Origin: Anolis sagrei
Taxonomy: Eukaryota; Chordata; Lepidosauria; Squamata; Anolidae
Assembly (NCBI RefSeq): GCF_037176765.1
Contig: NC_090024.1
Coordinates: 194,242,278-194,306,277, forward strand
Length of the DNA stretch: 64,000 bases
Direction: 5' to 3'
Shown: piece after piece, positions 13,001 to 22,460 of the stretch
How the letters are laid out: each line of letters begins with the position of its first letter
Numbering within the stretch: the stretch's first letter is position 1
Program-made: the position numbers and the translations under genes
Notes under the pieces: generated by a model
Told to the model about the DNA's origin: nothing
Database searches by the model: none
The model's input: only the letters and a program-made list of their open reading frames with translations

Positions 13001-16000
13001 CTTTCAGAATTGAGGTATGCATTACATTCAATGGTGCAATACTCAAATAATTAAGGTATATCACCTTGGACACACTGGAGAAAAAGTAAACTACACATGT
13101 AACTAATGATTTTTAAGTAAATTTGAATAACCCAAAAAATCAAGATTTATAGATATATTAATCTCTAACTGAGTCAGAGTAACTACTTACCTCTGCCACT
13201 ATTTTGGCCAAACTGTGTTCAATATTAGATGATAACAGTTTCTTCTGACGTTCTTCAACATCTACAGTTGGCTTCTATGACAGAAGAGAAATAGTTAAAA
13301 ACATGACTGAAAGCTAAAAGACAGGGGAAAAAATCACATAAAATGTGCTGCACTGAGATGATACAAGTTCTCATTCATGACTCATGACCCTTCAAGCGGT
13401 CATTAGTGCTGTCACACGGATGGGTTCCATATCAGCACCAATCACTAATCAGACCTCTAGTGATGCCTATAAAATGGTGTTTACTCATCTCTTGAAGATA
13501 AAAACTTATGCACATGCTTCAAAGGGCAGTGAAAGCCCTGCTGAAATCAAGAAGTAAACATTCCCATGCTGCTACTATGGTAAATAAAGAAAATGAAACA
13601 AAGATGGTACAAATGCTTTTATGTTTTATTTTTGTTTTATGCTTGTTTTATTTCTGATATAATAGGTTGTGTTTAAATTTTATTCTAATTTTCTCAGTTA
13701 TATTTTGTTTTTATATGCTGTGGAGTTTATTTTTTGTTATTATGTGTGTATTAGTTGTTATGTTCAGACATTGAATGTTTGCCTTTTTTGTGACTGGAAT
13801 CCACCCTGAGTCCCTTCGGGGAGATAGGGCAGAATTTAAATAAAGTTTTGTTGTTGTTGTTGTTGTTGTTGTTGTTATAGTTTTCTCATGCAAAATGTAT
13901 AGGAGGAAGATTTTTTTCCCCTAGAGAGGAGGAGCTATAGGAACTGGTTTACAAGGTATCCATTCTTAACAGTTCTGAACCATTTATTGACAGATAAAGA
14001 ATTAGTGTGTGCTTTCCCAGAATTCACAAAAATCTCATTATGAATTTGAAATTAAATAACAATCACAAGTAATTTGAAAGGGGGAAAATCTTCCATCTGC
14101 AATGTATTGGCAAGGACCATATCAATATCTCATAGGTTCCCAAGTGACTCTTTTCAGACTTCAGGAGCAAAAACTTTAAAGAATGTATAAAGACTACAAG
14201 GCATTGTGGTCTGTTTCAGGTGACCTCAGTTCCCCAACACTGAAGCTGGCTGCAGAAGGAACAGAGGAATGAAGAGTAGTTGGGCACTGGAAAAGTTGCT
14301 GAGGAAATTGTGGGATCCAATGTCCCAATTAAGAGGCTTGTCAAGTACAGCAGGCCCTCCATATTCATGGATTCTATAGCCACACTTTTGAAATATTTTG
14401 TTAAATCCCAAAAGCAAGCCTTGACTTTGCCATTTTATATAAGGGACACCATATTACTATGTCATGGAGTTTGACATCCACAGGTATTCCTGTGCCTAGG
14501 CCCTACTGAAGCATGATTCAAGGTTATCATTATTTTTGATACAAAATGGCTAGACCTGATCAGATGTGAGGGTGACCTCTCTAGGTAGATGTGGCAGGTG
14601 ACAAGAAGTTCAAGTTTATCTTGGACCTCTTACTCAGAATATCATTTACCAGACCAAGTATCAAAGCAGCAAATTGAATTTTATTGAAGATCAATAAAAT
14701 ACTTCTGCATAGATATGATTCCATTTCTAGATTGTGTAACACGTACATGTTCCCAGCTATAATGCCCACTGACTTTCCATCTGTAAAATAAAGTTGGCTC
14801 ATCCTTAAATACCTGAGTAGGCTATTTTGCATCAGATTTCCTAGGGCTCTAATGCATTAACAGCAGCCACAGAATAAATACATTCTAATTATGTGATTGG
14901 AGTAATTGCCTGACTTGTCAGGAGACTAACACAAAGTACATCAGTTTATATTATTTTATAATCTCCTGCATTTAATTGCATCCATAAAATATTCATGCTT
15001 TGGGTGACTTACATTACCAAGCCCAGAGGCACATTCAGCTGTCACTCTGAGGTTGTTTGTTTGGAGGACTACTTCTGTGGTTTGTCCTGTGTTAAAATGG
15101 GGGGGGGGGGGGGAGAGAGAAATTGAGTAATTTTCACGGAATATTCGGAAATATAGGTATCCAATACCAATTAGGAACGTCATGTTATGTTTCAGGAAAC
15201 AAATTTTCTAACATGTATCCTTGTCTATATGTGTGTGAATAATGCCCACAAGTGTAGTCTTGAAAGCACAGACAGCAGATACTGAATCCTGATAATCAGC
15301 TATTGAGGAAGGAGAAGCAGGATGAGGATCATGATGAACTGAAGGAGAGGAGATGAGCATTCTGTTACAGGCTTTCTTCTATTATCTCAGTTGCTGAAAA
15401 TGTTGCTTGTTGGCCCCCAAAACTATTTACATGTGTAAAGAGTCTGTCATCACAGCATCCACGAGAAAATTCTGATCCTTCTAGATCATGGATAATTAAA
15501 ACTCTCTGTCTGGAAATCTCAAGTTTTAATTAAAGTTTGCTCAGGCATTTGCCCAATGTAATCAATACCAACTGTATTGCAATTTGACCTCCTGGTGTGC
15601 ACTTTCTGATATAAATGTGATCTATGAAAACAAAGGTATACATTATGCAGGCACACTAAGGAAGAAAAAGCAGACCTACAGAATGAGCAGGGACACACGT
15701 CTCTGGTCTCATGTACCAATATAAAATGCTTATACAAGCAGTTCCCAAGTTATGAACAAGATACATTCTGCAGGTTTGTTCCTAAGTTGAATTTGTATAT
15801 AAGTCCTAACGGGTACATTTTAAAAGTGTGTGTGTGTGTGTGTGTCTATGCACACGTGCGTACACACACACACACACACACACACTCTTTGGATACCATA
15901 AGGAGAAGTGAACAACCCTGTGGTGTTTTGTTGTCCGTTCAGAAGATTCCACCTAACTTTCTGTTCCTGTGATAACTGAATTTTGAAAAAATTGACTTGT

Positions 16001-19000
16001 TGTGGAAACAAGGATTGGTGATAAAGTTTCAGTGGAGACACCTTTCCCCCATGATAACTCTTTCAGGAGTGAACTTCCCTTCTGAGGGGTAGATATCTCT
16101 CACTTCCTGATGTCCCATTCTTAACATGGAGTTGTGTGTAAATCAGGGACTGCCTAAAATTAATACCCAAATCAGACATTAAGGAGAATGCATATTCCTT
16201 ACCATGAACCTGTTTCCTTCCACTGAGATTTCCACATATATAGGTCTCTTTTAAAACCAACAAAATGCATGATGTTGCTTGAGTCAAAGAATTATTGCCT
16301 GAGGAAATTACCGCACACTTGCTGCCATCCTGCACCATTCCCAAATGTGGGATAGTAGCAATTTGTTGTCATGATGAGTGGCTTTGCACAACCACTGGTG
16401 TTGCACATTTATGATGCCTTGGCTGTGCAAAGCCACACTTCCTGGTGGACATTACAAATTCACCCTCCCCTGTGGTGCTTCTTCTCTTTTTATTTATTTT
16501 TTACAGTAACTTTGCGAATCCAGTTTTAGAGTTCAGCTATAAACAGTTGCCAGACTTTGCCCATCAATACCCATGGCAGTTTTGTCACAAAGTCCTGGTG
16601 GACCAGTAATAGAGATTACATGATGGTGTGCAACAGGGACCGTCACCAAAGGCAACAGATCTGTTACTGTGATGGTCTATCAACTCATTGCAGTGAGGGT
16701 CCTAGTTTACTTCTTTTCTCCATTTAAAGAATGAGGGCAAGAATTGTTTTATTATTGGTCTTTGGAAACAACTCTGGCTATCCTGCAGACCTGGGACAAA
16801 AGTCACGTGTCTCAATCTAGAGCAATGTTTCTCAACCTTCCTAATGCCGTGACCCCTTAATACAGTTCCTCATGTTGTAGTGACCCCCAACCATAAAAGT
16901 AGATTCATTGCTACTTTAAAACTGTAAAATTGCTACTGTTATGAATCATAATGTAAATATCTGGTATGCAGGATGTATTTTCATTAACTGGACCAAATTT
17001 GGCACAAATAATTGATACGCCCAAATGTGAACACTGGTGGAGTTTGGGGAAAATAGATCTTGACATTTGGAAGTTGTAGTTGCTGGGATTTATAGTTCAC
17101 CTACAATTAAAGAGTCCCTTGAACCCCACTAATGATAGAATAGGGCCAAACTTCCCACACAGAACCAGTATGACCAACAGAAAATACTGGAGAGGTTTGG
17201 GAGGAATTAACAGTGGTTTAGGGGAGATGTATTTCACCTACCTCTGGAGAGCACAGTGAACCCAAACAACTATGGATCTGGACCATATTTGGCAGAAATA
17301 CCTGATACGTCCAAATTTGAATACTGGTTGTGTTGGGGAGACTGATTTTGTCATTTGGGGAGTTGTAGTTGCTGCCAAAGGTGTTCCTAAGACCATCAGG
17401 AATATGTGTTTTTGATGGTCTTTGGCAACCCCTCTCAAACCCCGTCACAACCCCCCAGGGACCCCTATCCCCAGGTTGAGAAACACTGATCCAGAGCAAG
17501 ATACTGTTTGTCCCCTGCACCCGATGTTCAAAGCAATATGGTATCACACTGGGGAATTTCAGCTTCAGAGTTCAGATCTAAGCAAGCAGGCAAATTAAAA
17601 AGGACTTAGTTTTGGATTTACATGCATTGGCAGTAGTAGTGGCTCTCGGTTCCTTTTCTAAAATAAATGAAGAAAATACTAGTAACCATATATGAATACA
17701 CAACTGCTTGTTCAGAATTTATCAGTACATTTTCAAGCTGCCAATTTTTCTGTTCTCAGCAGTTGTAAGAATCGCCCCAGTCAACCTTCTATTTTGGTAA
17801 AGAAACCAGAAAACTTCACTTTATCCTCAGTGAGTTCAAAGGCTGCTTGAAAGCAGAAAATAGGTTTGCTTGACATCACTGAACAACATTTGCAAGATTC
17901 TAGTTCAGGTAAGAGAACAGACAATTGTAACATCTTCTCATTTTCAGTTCAGACTCATTCATTTAACTATTGAGAAATCTGCTACACTTAAGACTGGATG
18001 AAATGCAGACATATTTTAAACCATATTAATAGTTTTCAACGGGAAATAGAATAATAAAAATTTGAATAATTCACAAACTTAATCCAGTTGTTCAATCACA
18101 GGCCCCAGCTACTGGATGGGTGATTGGAATGGATGCTGTGTGTGGAGCTAGTAAACAGCTCCTTGTGAAACACCCAAAAAAGACATATATGCACATAAAA
18201 CCAAATTGCATTTGTTATGTGACTAATAAGACCTATGTTAACAATAATGTCAATCATCATAAAATCCTCATGAAACAGAGTACTGAGAAAGGGGGGCGGT
18301 GTCTTGCATGCACATTCTTTAACATATGGGACATAACTGCTTTGTGTACACACTTTGCTATTCTAGATACAATTACTAAAACTCAAGGTCAACAAATTGA
18401 TATGTATTATTCTGCCAAAATACAATAAGAAATTTCTCATTTGGTCATAGGAAAGGGTCTTAGTGAGACCACTGGTCAATCTAGCCAGATATTGCCACTG
18501 GGGGAAGAACTGAAAGGAGTTACTCCTAGCCCTACCTGGGCACCCCTGGACTTTGGTCTTCATTGAGTGTTTCCCATCCAAGTACTGAGGAGACTCAATC
18601 TTATTCAGCTTCTAAACTCAAATAAAAGCACATGTACCCAGGGTTGTATAGTTCTTATATAAGGAATCCCTCTGAAATTAATTAAATAGCTTTACCACTT
18701 TTGAATAAAAGGCTATGCTATTTAAAAATAGGATTTGTGTTAGACCAAGGAACCTTGTGTACAGTCACTCTTCTTTTGCATAAATTCCTTATTCTAACTC
18801 TAAAGAGGCAAGGAATTTTAAAATTAAATGGCAATAGTACAGAACAATAGCACCAAAAAAGGAAGGTGGGTTTGGTTTCCCCTTGCAAATTTATAATTGT
18901 ACAATAGGGGTTGGCAACTGAAGGTCGTATTAGCCCTTCAGGAAAACCTTGGAGGCCACACCCACTACCACACACAGACCCACATAGAAATCACCCCCAA

Positions 19001-22000
19001 CTGCCACCCCAAACCCTTCAGGAACCCCATTTATGAGCCTCTGTTGGACTTAGAGGGCTTTTTGGATGAAGGCCAAAAACATTTTTGGTTCCCCCCCCCC
19101 CCGAAAATTCCAAAACCTTAGAAAAATTTCCTTTTTTTCCTGAAAGAAGTGTTTGGGAGTTATCTGTTTATGGAAGAGATATAAATGTACACAAATATTA
19201 AGGTGCACATTTGGAGACCTCTGAAGGGTTCAAAAAAGTGGTCTGTGGTGACCCCTGCCCAAAAGGAAGACTGATCAACATTGTGCAGACTCACATTAGA
19301 TTGTTTTGTTGTGAGAGGAATACTACAATTCAGAAAAGGTAAAAGGGTCTCAGCTAGAATATAAACAATCTCATTTTCAAGTGCCTTTCAGTAGACATAA
19401 GCAAATTTCTCTGAAATCCAGGCAAGGTATTGCAATCATTGTTGAAAATACAGGCTAGACCAGGCCTGGCCAAATTTCGGCCCTCCAGGTGTTTTGGACT
19501 TCAACTCCCACAAATACATAGAGCCAGTAGGCTTACCTTAAATCAGCACACAGTAAGCTTACAGAAGAAAAGGACTGTTTTCATAGGGGCTACAGCATAC
19601 TTCCATCCCTGCTATAATAATTAGCAATAAAATTCCTTTGAATGTCATGCAATTCACTATTTTGACCCCAGTAAAGGGGGGCTCAAAACATAGCAGAAAT
19701 GCCATCTATATCCCCCAAATATCATTGTTGGGCATTCTGGAGCAAAAACAAATGTATTTTTAACCCATGGGGAGTTCTAAGGACCACAAAAACACTCCTG
19801 TGGAGTACATGCAGCCTATGGGCTAAACTTTGCCCTCTCCTGCTCTAATGCAATCCAGAGGGAAATATTTTGAAATCCAAGCAGACTACACTGAAATCTA
19901 TTTTCACCCTGAATGACTTTTTTTTGTTCCAGATGGATTTGCTGAATAATTGAATTGCGTATTTCTACTGGTATAGCTACTGAGGGAAATATAAAGTTAT
20001 GATTGGTAATGCCAGTAATAATATGTATTGTCTAAGGCTTTCATGGCCGGAATCACTGCGTTGTTGTAGGTTTTTCGGGATATATGGCCATGTTCTAGAA
20101 GCATTCTCTCCTGATGTTTCACCTGCATCTATTGCAGGCATCCTCAGACATTGTGAGGTTTCACAACCTCTGAGGATGCCTGCCATAGATGCAAGCGAAA
20201 CATCAGGACAGAAGGCTTCTAGAACATGGCCACATAGCCCGAAAAACCTACAACTCAGTAAAAACAACTGGCAAGTCGTAATTCTTAATCTGTTATCTGC
20301 AATGTACTACTCATTCACAGACATTCTTAAAACATTACTTGATGAATCCGTACCATGTTCTCCATTTTCCTTTTCAGAATCATCAAGCCTGCTATTTTCC
20401 CCAGCTGCACTGGTTGGGCATTGTTTCATCAACTGTAACAGCTTGTTCTCATAGGTAGTCCTTGTGGAAGCTAAAAGAAGCAGGCCAAAAAACAACAGCT
20501 TTAGTACTGGCTTGTTATACTGTTCCCAATGCACTAAGATTTCAGGAGATTCTAAGTGCTCAGAATGGTTGAAAGGACTGGAGAATCTTATACACCACTA
20601 AACCCCACTCTGTTCTTAAAGCATCAAATCCAGGCACACAGTAATTCCAACTAGACTAAAATTCTGCAGCAGCAGCTTCAGTAATTTATGTCTGTTTGGA
20701 TCTTATACTGTCACCTGGTGCAGAATTCTTCAGGCGCATGAACACTGCTATCATTTTTCCCATTCATTGTTTTCTTTTTCAGGCCAAACCTGCCTTTTCT
20801 TTTATACCACTCACTCTCTTTGTCATCTTCTAAGCCTGTTCCAATTTGCCTATGTGGAGCGTGGGCATATTTTTCTGTAGATGCTGATGACCTGTCAACA
20901 TTGCAAATGTTGATGGTGACAGAAGTCACATCCCGACATCATTTGGATGACAACATAGTCTCCTGCCCTGCCTTATATCATTTTAATTCTGTGTTGTCCA
21001 ATACTGGACACAACGATCCAAAATGTATTAGAAGTATTTCTGATAACTTTAAAACTATTGTTCTGTCAGTGAAGGCTAAATATTCATTCGTCAATGAAAG
21101 CATCAACTTTACAAAAATTACTCAAGTTTGGCCATTCGCTAGTTTCATTGTGAGATACGTTTTGCATGTTTTACAGCCACATCAAGTTAGCCTGTCCTTC
21201 AGTGCAGAACTTTGCATTTGTCATATAATTTCACTTTGTTAGTCTTGGATATCTATCGGCCAATTCATCCTATAAGTGTTTGTACTAATGGTCAGACCCA
21301 GGCCCGTAGCCAGGATTTTGATTCGGGGGGGGGGGGGGGGGCAGAGTCTGAGTGAAAGAGGGTCTACCCTAGCAAACTTTTTGTATCGTTACCCCAATAC
21401 CCCCATGCATATGGGATATATTGAGCATGGTGATTAGATCATGATATGAATAAACATAACAGTTTAAATAATATAAAAGTAAGGCCTTCTTGTGGACCAC
21501 CATGAGAATTTCGGGGGGGGGGGGGCTGAAGAGCGAGGCTTCAGCACTCTGAATGGTTTCTTTTCCTTCCCGAAAAGACCATCAAAAATCAAGTAACTCT
21601 ATTACAAAATGTGTGCATTTGCAAATATAAAATGTACAGAATGCAGCCTTTCTTGATGCCTACTGATGGTTACCCAAATAATGTTATAATGGTTTTTAGC
21701 ATAGATAATGTACAAACCTGTTTACATTAGCTAAACAAGATGTGTATTTTGGAACATATTCAAAATACCTGCAGGATAAGACAAATTAAGAGTCTGAATA
21801 AATAAAAGCATATGTTCTACAGCAGGAGCTGAACATCCGGTCCTTCAGTAAAGAGTCATCTCAAATCATTTATACCTACCTGGTTAAATATAGCTTGACT
21901 CAGACTGGGATTGTTTTAAGAAGTAATTAATCACTTCTTTCTACCAAGAAGATTTAATTTCCTACCCACATATTGGGTTCTGCTGACCTTTATACCCTTC

Positions 22001-22191
22001 AACCAGTTTAAATCATCATTAAAGTGATGCCTACGTAATATCGGTCCAGCATTGAATCCATGTACAGAGAGCTGTTCTCGTAATTCAATGTCATTCAGAG
22101 AGCGAACTTCAATCACATCTTTGGAAGTTTGTTCTGCAGAGTCTTTTTCTTTGCTTTCTATGCGCACATCTACGGTAACCGTCTCCATCTC
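8505..22191 (-). CDS. LEMD1: LEM-domain inner nuclear membrane protein, LEMD1-like, seven coding exons
   Basis: Spliced CDS on the minus strand: 22188-22035, 20470-20354, 15086-15013, 13274-13191, 11608-11510, 9796-9738, 8715-8505 (798 nt, 265 residues plus TGA). Every junction has AG/GT ends and compatible phase. Residues about 26-68 form a LEM domain; the exon 1/2 junction reconstitutes GPILPSTR followed by YENKLLQL, the hallmark of the family, and splits the domain where emerin also splits, as I recall it. The middle is hydrophilic and Ser/Arg-rich. Residues about 234-251 are one hydrophobic segment, followed by a short tail with METN and NPF. LEM proteins bind BAF and tether chromatin to the nuclear lamina; a C-terminal anchor implies the inner nuclear membrane. 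The LEM sequence favours LEMD1; the METN..NPF tail recalls LAP2-beta (TMPO), so the paralogue is not certain. It is longer than human LEMD1 (about 181 residues). Confidence 0.82.
9738..9796 (-). CDS. LEMD1: LEM gene coding exon 6
   Basis: 59 nt between acceptor CTTTTGCAG and donor AAG/GTAATC. It encodes INHPPHIDYGYPDANRVGV plus two bases that complete a Ser codon with the next exon. The preceding pyrimidine-rich tract and phase fit are good. Confidence 0.76.
9998..10140 (-). mobile_element. L2-type LINE 3' end with (AAT)n
   Basis: The plus strand shows an AAT run (10005-10052), then TTTTATACCCTACCTCC...GGACTCAGGGTGGC, the reverse complement of the L2 terminal structure. Confidence 0.55.
10537..10824 (-). 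mobile_element. tRNA-derived SINE (family A)
   Basis: Same family as 49.0 kb: AAAGGTTTTCCCCTGAC at the left, ATCTACTCACATTTGCATG inside, and GCCACCGGGGGCTCC (tRNA 5' end, reversed) at the right. In intron 5 of the LEM gene, same strand. Confidence 0.85.
11510..11608 (-). CDS. LEMD1: LEM gene coding exon 5 (Ser/Arg-rich linker)
   Basis: 99 nt (33 codons, phase 0/0) between acceptor TAGCTACAG and donor AAG/GTACTC. It encodes EILPEGK... then a basic Ser/Pro/Arg stretch ending KQK, typical of the flexible nucleoplasmic linker between LEM domain and membrane anchor. Confidence 0.76.
12155..12660 (+). mobile_element. decayed L2 endonuclease fragment
   Basis: A 144-codon ORF at 12085-12519 aligns by eye with residues about 150-330 of the intact L2 (NGK..MVQDLILDKHA, CAYLKVGGQDRS, VLIYHPLNCSTVS, ELTQLVLPL). 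Conserved catalytic residues are lost. Confidence 0.6.
12694..13060. mobile_element. DNA transposon-like element with inverted ends
   Basis: Left TTTACTCGAGTCTAATGCACACC and right GAGGTATGCATTACATTC...GCAATACTCAAAT are inverted and imperfect. Interior holds a GC-rich segment and T/G homopolymers. Superfamily unassigned (possibly Tc1/mariner). Confidence 0.45.
13191..13274 (-). CDS. LEMD1: LEM gene coding exon 4
   Basis: 84 nt (28 codons, phase 0/0) between acceptor TGTCATAG and an almost consensus donor GAG/GTAAGT. It encodes KPTVDVEERQKK... to KIVAE, a charged, probably helical stretch. Clean splice sites and an open frame in otherwise repeat-filled sequence make this one of the best-supported exons. 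Confidence 0.78.
13620..13877 (+). mobile_element. L2-type LINE 3' UTR
   Basis: Ends CCACCCTGAGTCCCTTCGGG, GATAGGGC, AATAAAG and a (GTT)n tail at 13846-13877, the common L2-type terminal structure of this genome. Confidence 0.6.
14348..14508. mobile_element. Tigger-like MITE (second family)
   Basis: CAGCAGGCCCTCCATATTCATGG...CCTAGGCCCTACTG with TA before it; interior TTATATAAGGGACACCATATT and ATCCACAGGTATT. Lies in the LEM gene intron. Confidence 0.68.
15013..15086 (-). CDS. LEMD1: LEM gene coding exon 3
   Basis: Acceptor TTTTAACACAG and strong donor GTAAGTCA flank 74 nt. It enters in phase 1 and leaves in phase 0, exactly bridging exon 2 to exon 4. It encodes 24 whole codons (QTTEVV... to GLGN) with no recognised motif. 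A G homopolymer lies just past the acceptor side, at 15099-15113 on the plus strand. Confidence 0.68.
15735..16113. mobile_element. Tc1/mariner-Tigger-like MITE, right end lost
   Basis: Reverse orientation of the 39.5-kb family: CAAGCAGTTCCCAAGTTATG, a GTGT/CACA repeat tract (15825-15885), TTGTTGTGGAAACAAGGATTGG. Ends within the family interior. Confidence 0.75.
16378..16436. repeat. 17-bp inverted repeat
   Basis: GTGGCTTTGCACAACCA (16378-16394) and TGGCTGTGCAAAGCCAC (16420-16436), one mismatch, 25-base loop. Confidence 0.7.
16823..17488. mobile_element. SPIN/Charlie-like hAT element, non-autonomous
   Basis: Ends CAATGTTTCTCAACCTTCC and CCAGGTTGAGAAACACTG; inside TTAATACAGTTCCTCATG and TGACCCCCAACCATAAAA match what I recall of SPIN-type hATs. 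8-bp flanks ATCTAGAG / ATCCAGAG (7 of 8). Confidence 0.75.
17489..18439. other. LEM gene intron, unassigned
   Basis: No recognised repeat or exon between the SPIN-like element and the weak repeat at 18.4 kb. An open frame at 18120-18428 (plus) has no motif. Confidence 0.4.
18440..18600. repeat. ancient repeat with 5S-like motif, weak
   Basis: GACCACTGGTCAATCTAGCC, AGCCCTACCTGGGCACCCC and TTTCCCATCCAAGTACTGAG recall an old amniote SINE/LINE end; the last motif is complementary to a 5S rRNA segment. Too diverged to name. Confidence 0.3.
19130..19655 (+). repeat. unnamed interspersed repeat, copy 1
   Basis: Shares ordered blocks with 43081-44058: TCCTGAAAGAAGTGTTTGGGA, GGTCTGTGGTGACCCCTGCCC, AAGGGTCTCAGCT, CTCATTTTCAAGTGCCTT, TTTCTCTGAAATCCAGG and TATAATAATTAGCAATAAAA. 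Family not recognised. Contains a partial hAT MITE. Confidence 0.6.
19450..19532. mobile_element. partial hAT MITE of the 30.3-kb family
   Basis: CCAGGCCTGGCCAAATTTCGG, CCCTCCAGGTGTTTTGGACT and TCAACTCCCACAA: left half only, inside an unnamed repeat. Confidence 0.6.
20109..20151 (-). ncRNA. hammerhead-ribozyme-like core in PLE end
   Basis: The minus strand gives CTGAGGA (20147-20141), stem II TGCCTGC/GCAGGT with a short loop, GAAA (20120-20117) and a cleavage triplet ATC followed by AGG, which can pair with the flanking bases as stem I. Stem III is almost absent, as reported for PLE hammerheads, which may act as dimers. GAAA and CUGANGA are both intact. Confidence 0.5.
20166..20208 (+). ncRNA. 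hammerhead-ribozyme-like core in PLE end
   Basis: CTGAGGA (20170-20176), stem II TGCCTGC/GCAAGC with one mismatch, GAAA (20197-20200), ATC and AGG. Mirror partner of the 20109 motif in the PLE palindrome. Confidence 0.48.
20354..20470 (-). CDS. LEMD1: LEM gene coding exon 2 (second half of LEM domain)
   Basis: Acceptor TTTTAG (20471-20472 is AG), then CTTCCACAAGG. Joined to the C left by exon 1 it encodes PSTR, then YENKLLQL, then an acidic Ser/Glu-rich stretch. The donor chosen is CATG/GTACGG at 20353; an alternative TCAA/GTAATG about 12 bases further keeps the same phase, so the exact 3' edge is open. Confidence 0.78.
20700..20935 (-). other. open, splice-site-flanked segment inside a LEM gene intron
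   Basis: The minus strand is open for over 70 codons (STEKYAHAPHRQ, EWYKRKGRFGLKKK) with possible acceptors (GTTGACAG, CATCTACAG) and donors (GAGA/GTGAGT, CCAG/GTGACA). One acceptor/donor pair is phase-neutral, but inclusion would break the LEM domain, so it is not called an exon. Confidence 0.25.
21299..21535. mobile_element. hAT element with long G runs, right end truncated
   Basis: Starts CAGGCCCGTAGCCAGGATTT, then an 18-bp G run, AAGAGGGTCTACCCTAGCAA and CCATGAGAATTTCGGGG. Same family as 52537-52848, in opposite orientation. Confidence 0.72.
22035..22191 (-). CDS. LEMD1: LEM gene coding exon 1 (start codon, first half of LEM domain)
   Basis: The minus strand reads CATTAG, then GAG and ATG; the ATG is at 22188-22186. 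It encodes 51 residues beginning METVTV and ending GFNAGPIL, then one base (C) before donor GTAGGC (22034-22029). The acceptor directly ahead of the ATG means a 5' non-coding exon lies upstream. The ORF runs on through the donor, but the family pattern requires splicing here because the continuation loses the LEM motif. Confidence 0.8.
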
Positions 22192-22254
22192 CTAATGATA
22201 CAACCTATGAAACAGGATACAAGACCAGTTAAGAATTTTGTCTTAATGAAGTTT

Positions 22255-22460
22255 CCCATCACCTTGTGTTATATCTGAGTGGTAAACTTTATTTACTATC
22301 CTGATTTTAGAGGTTTTTAAAAATACAGATAGCCAGATTTTGTTCATTTTCATCGTTTTCTCCTTTCTGTTGAAATTGTGCACATGCTTGTGGATTTCAA
22401 TGGCTTCTCTGTGTAGTCTGACATGGTGGTTGTTAAAGTGGTCCAGCATTGTGTTCAGAC
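22255..22460 (-). mobile_element. Penelope-like element fragment, inverted partner
   Basis: The minus strand reads LDHFNNHHVRLHREAIEIHK and on through RKEKTMKMNKIWL, the PLE C-terminus after the GIY-YIG domain. It meets an oppositely oriented PLE fragment at about 22460. Confidence 0.75.

Larger units (their letters stand above)
20018..20271. mobile_element. palindrome of Penelope-like element ends
   Basis: 20025-20157 is a minus-strand copy of the PLE 3' end (GTCTAAGGCTTTCATGGCC..., TGATGTTTCACCTGC) and 20158-20270 a plus-strand copy of the same segment, meeting at about 20157. The arms are about 110 bp. Open frames on both strands (96 and 151 codons) are a consequence of the palindrome. 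Confidence 0.75.

Noticed and set aside
19999-20454. 151-codon plus-strand frame and 96-codon minus-strand frame
   Set aside because: Mirror images produced by the PLE palindrome, with the longer frame running into the antisense of LEM exon 2.
21931-22035. Continuation of the LEM exon 1 frame past 22035 (85-codon ORF)
   Set aside because: Reading through loses the LEM motif, while splicing at 22034 to 20470 restores it in phase.
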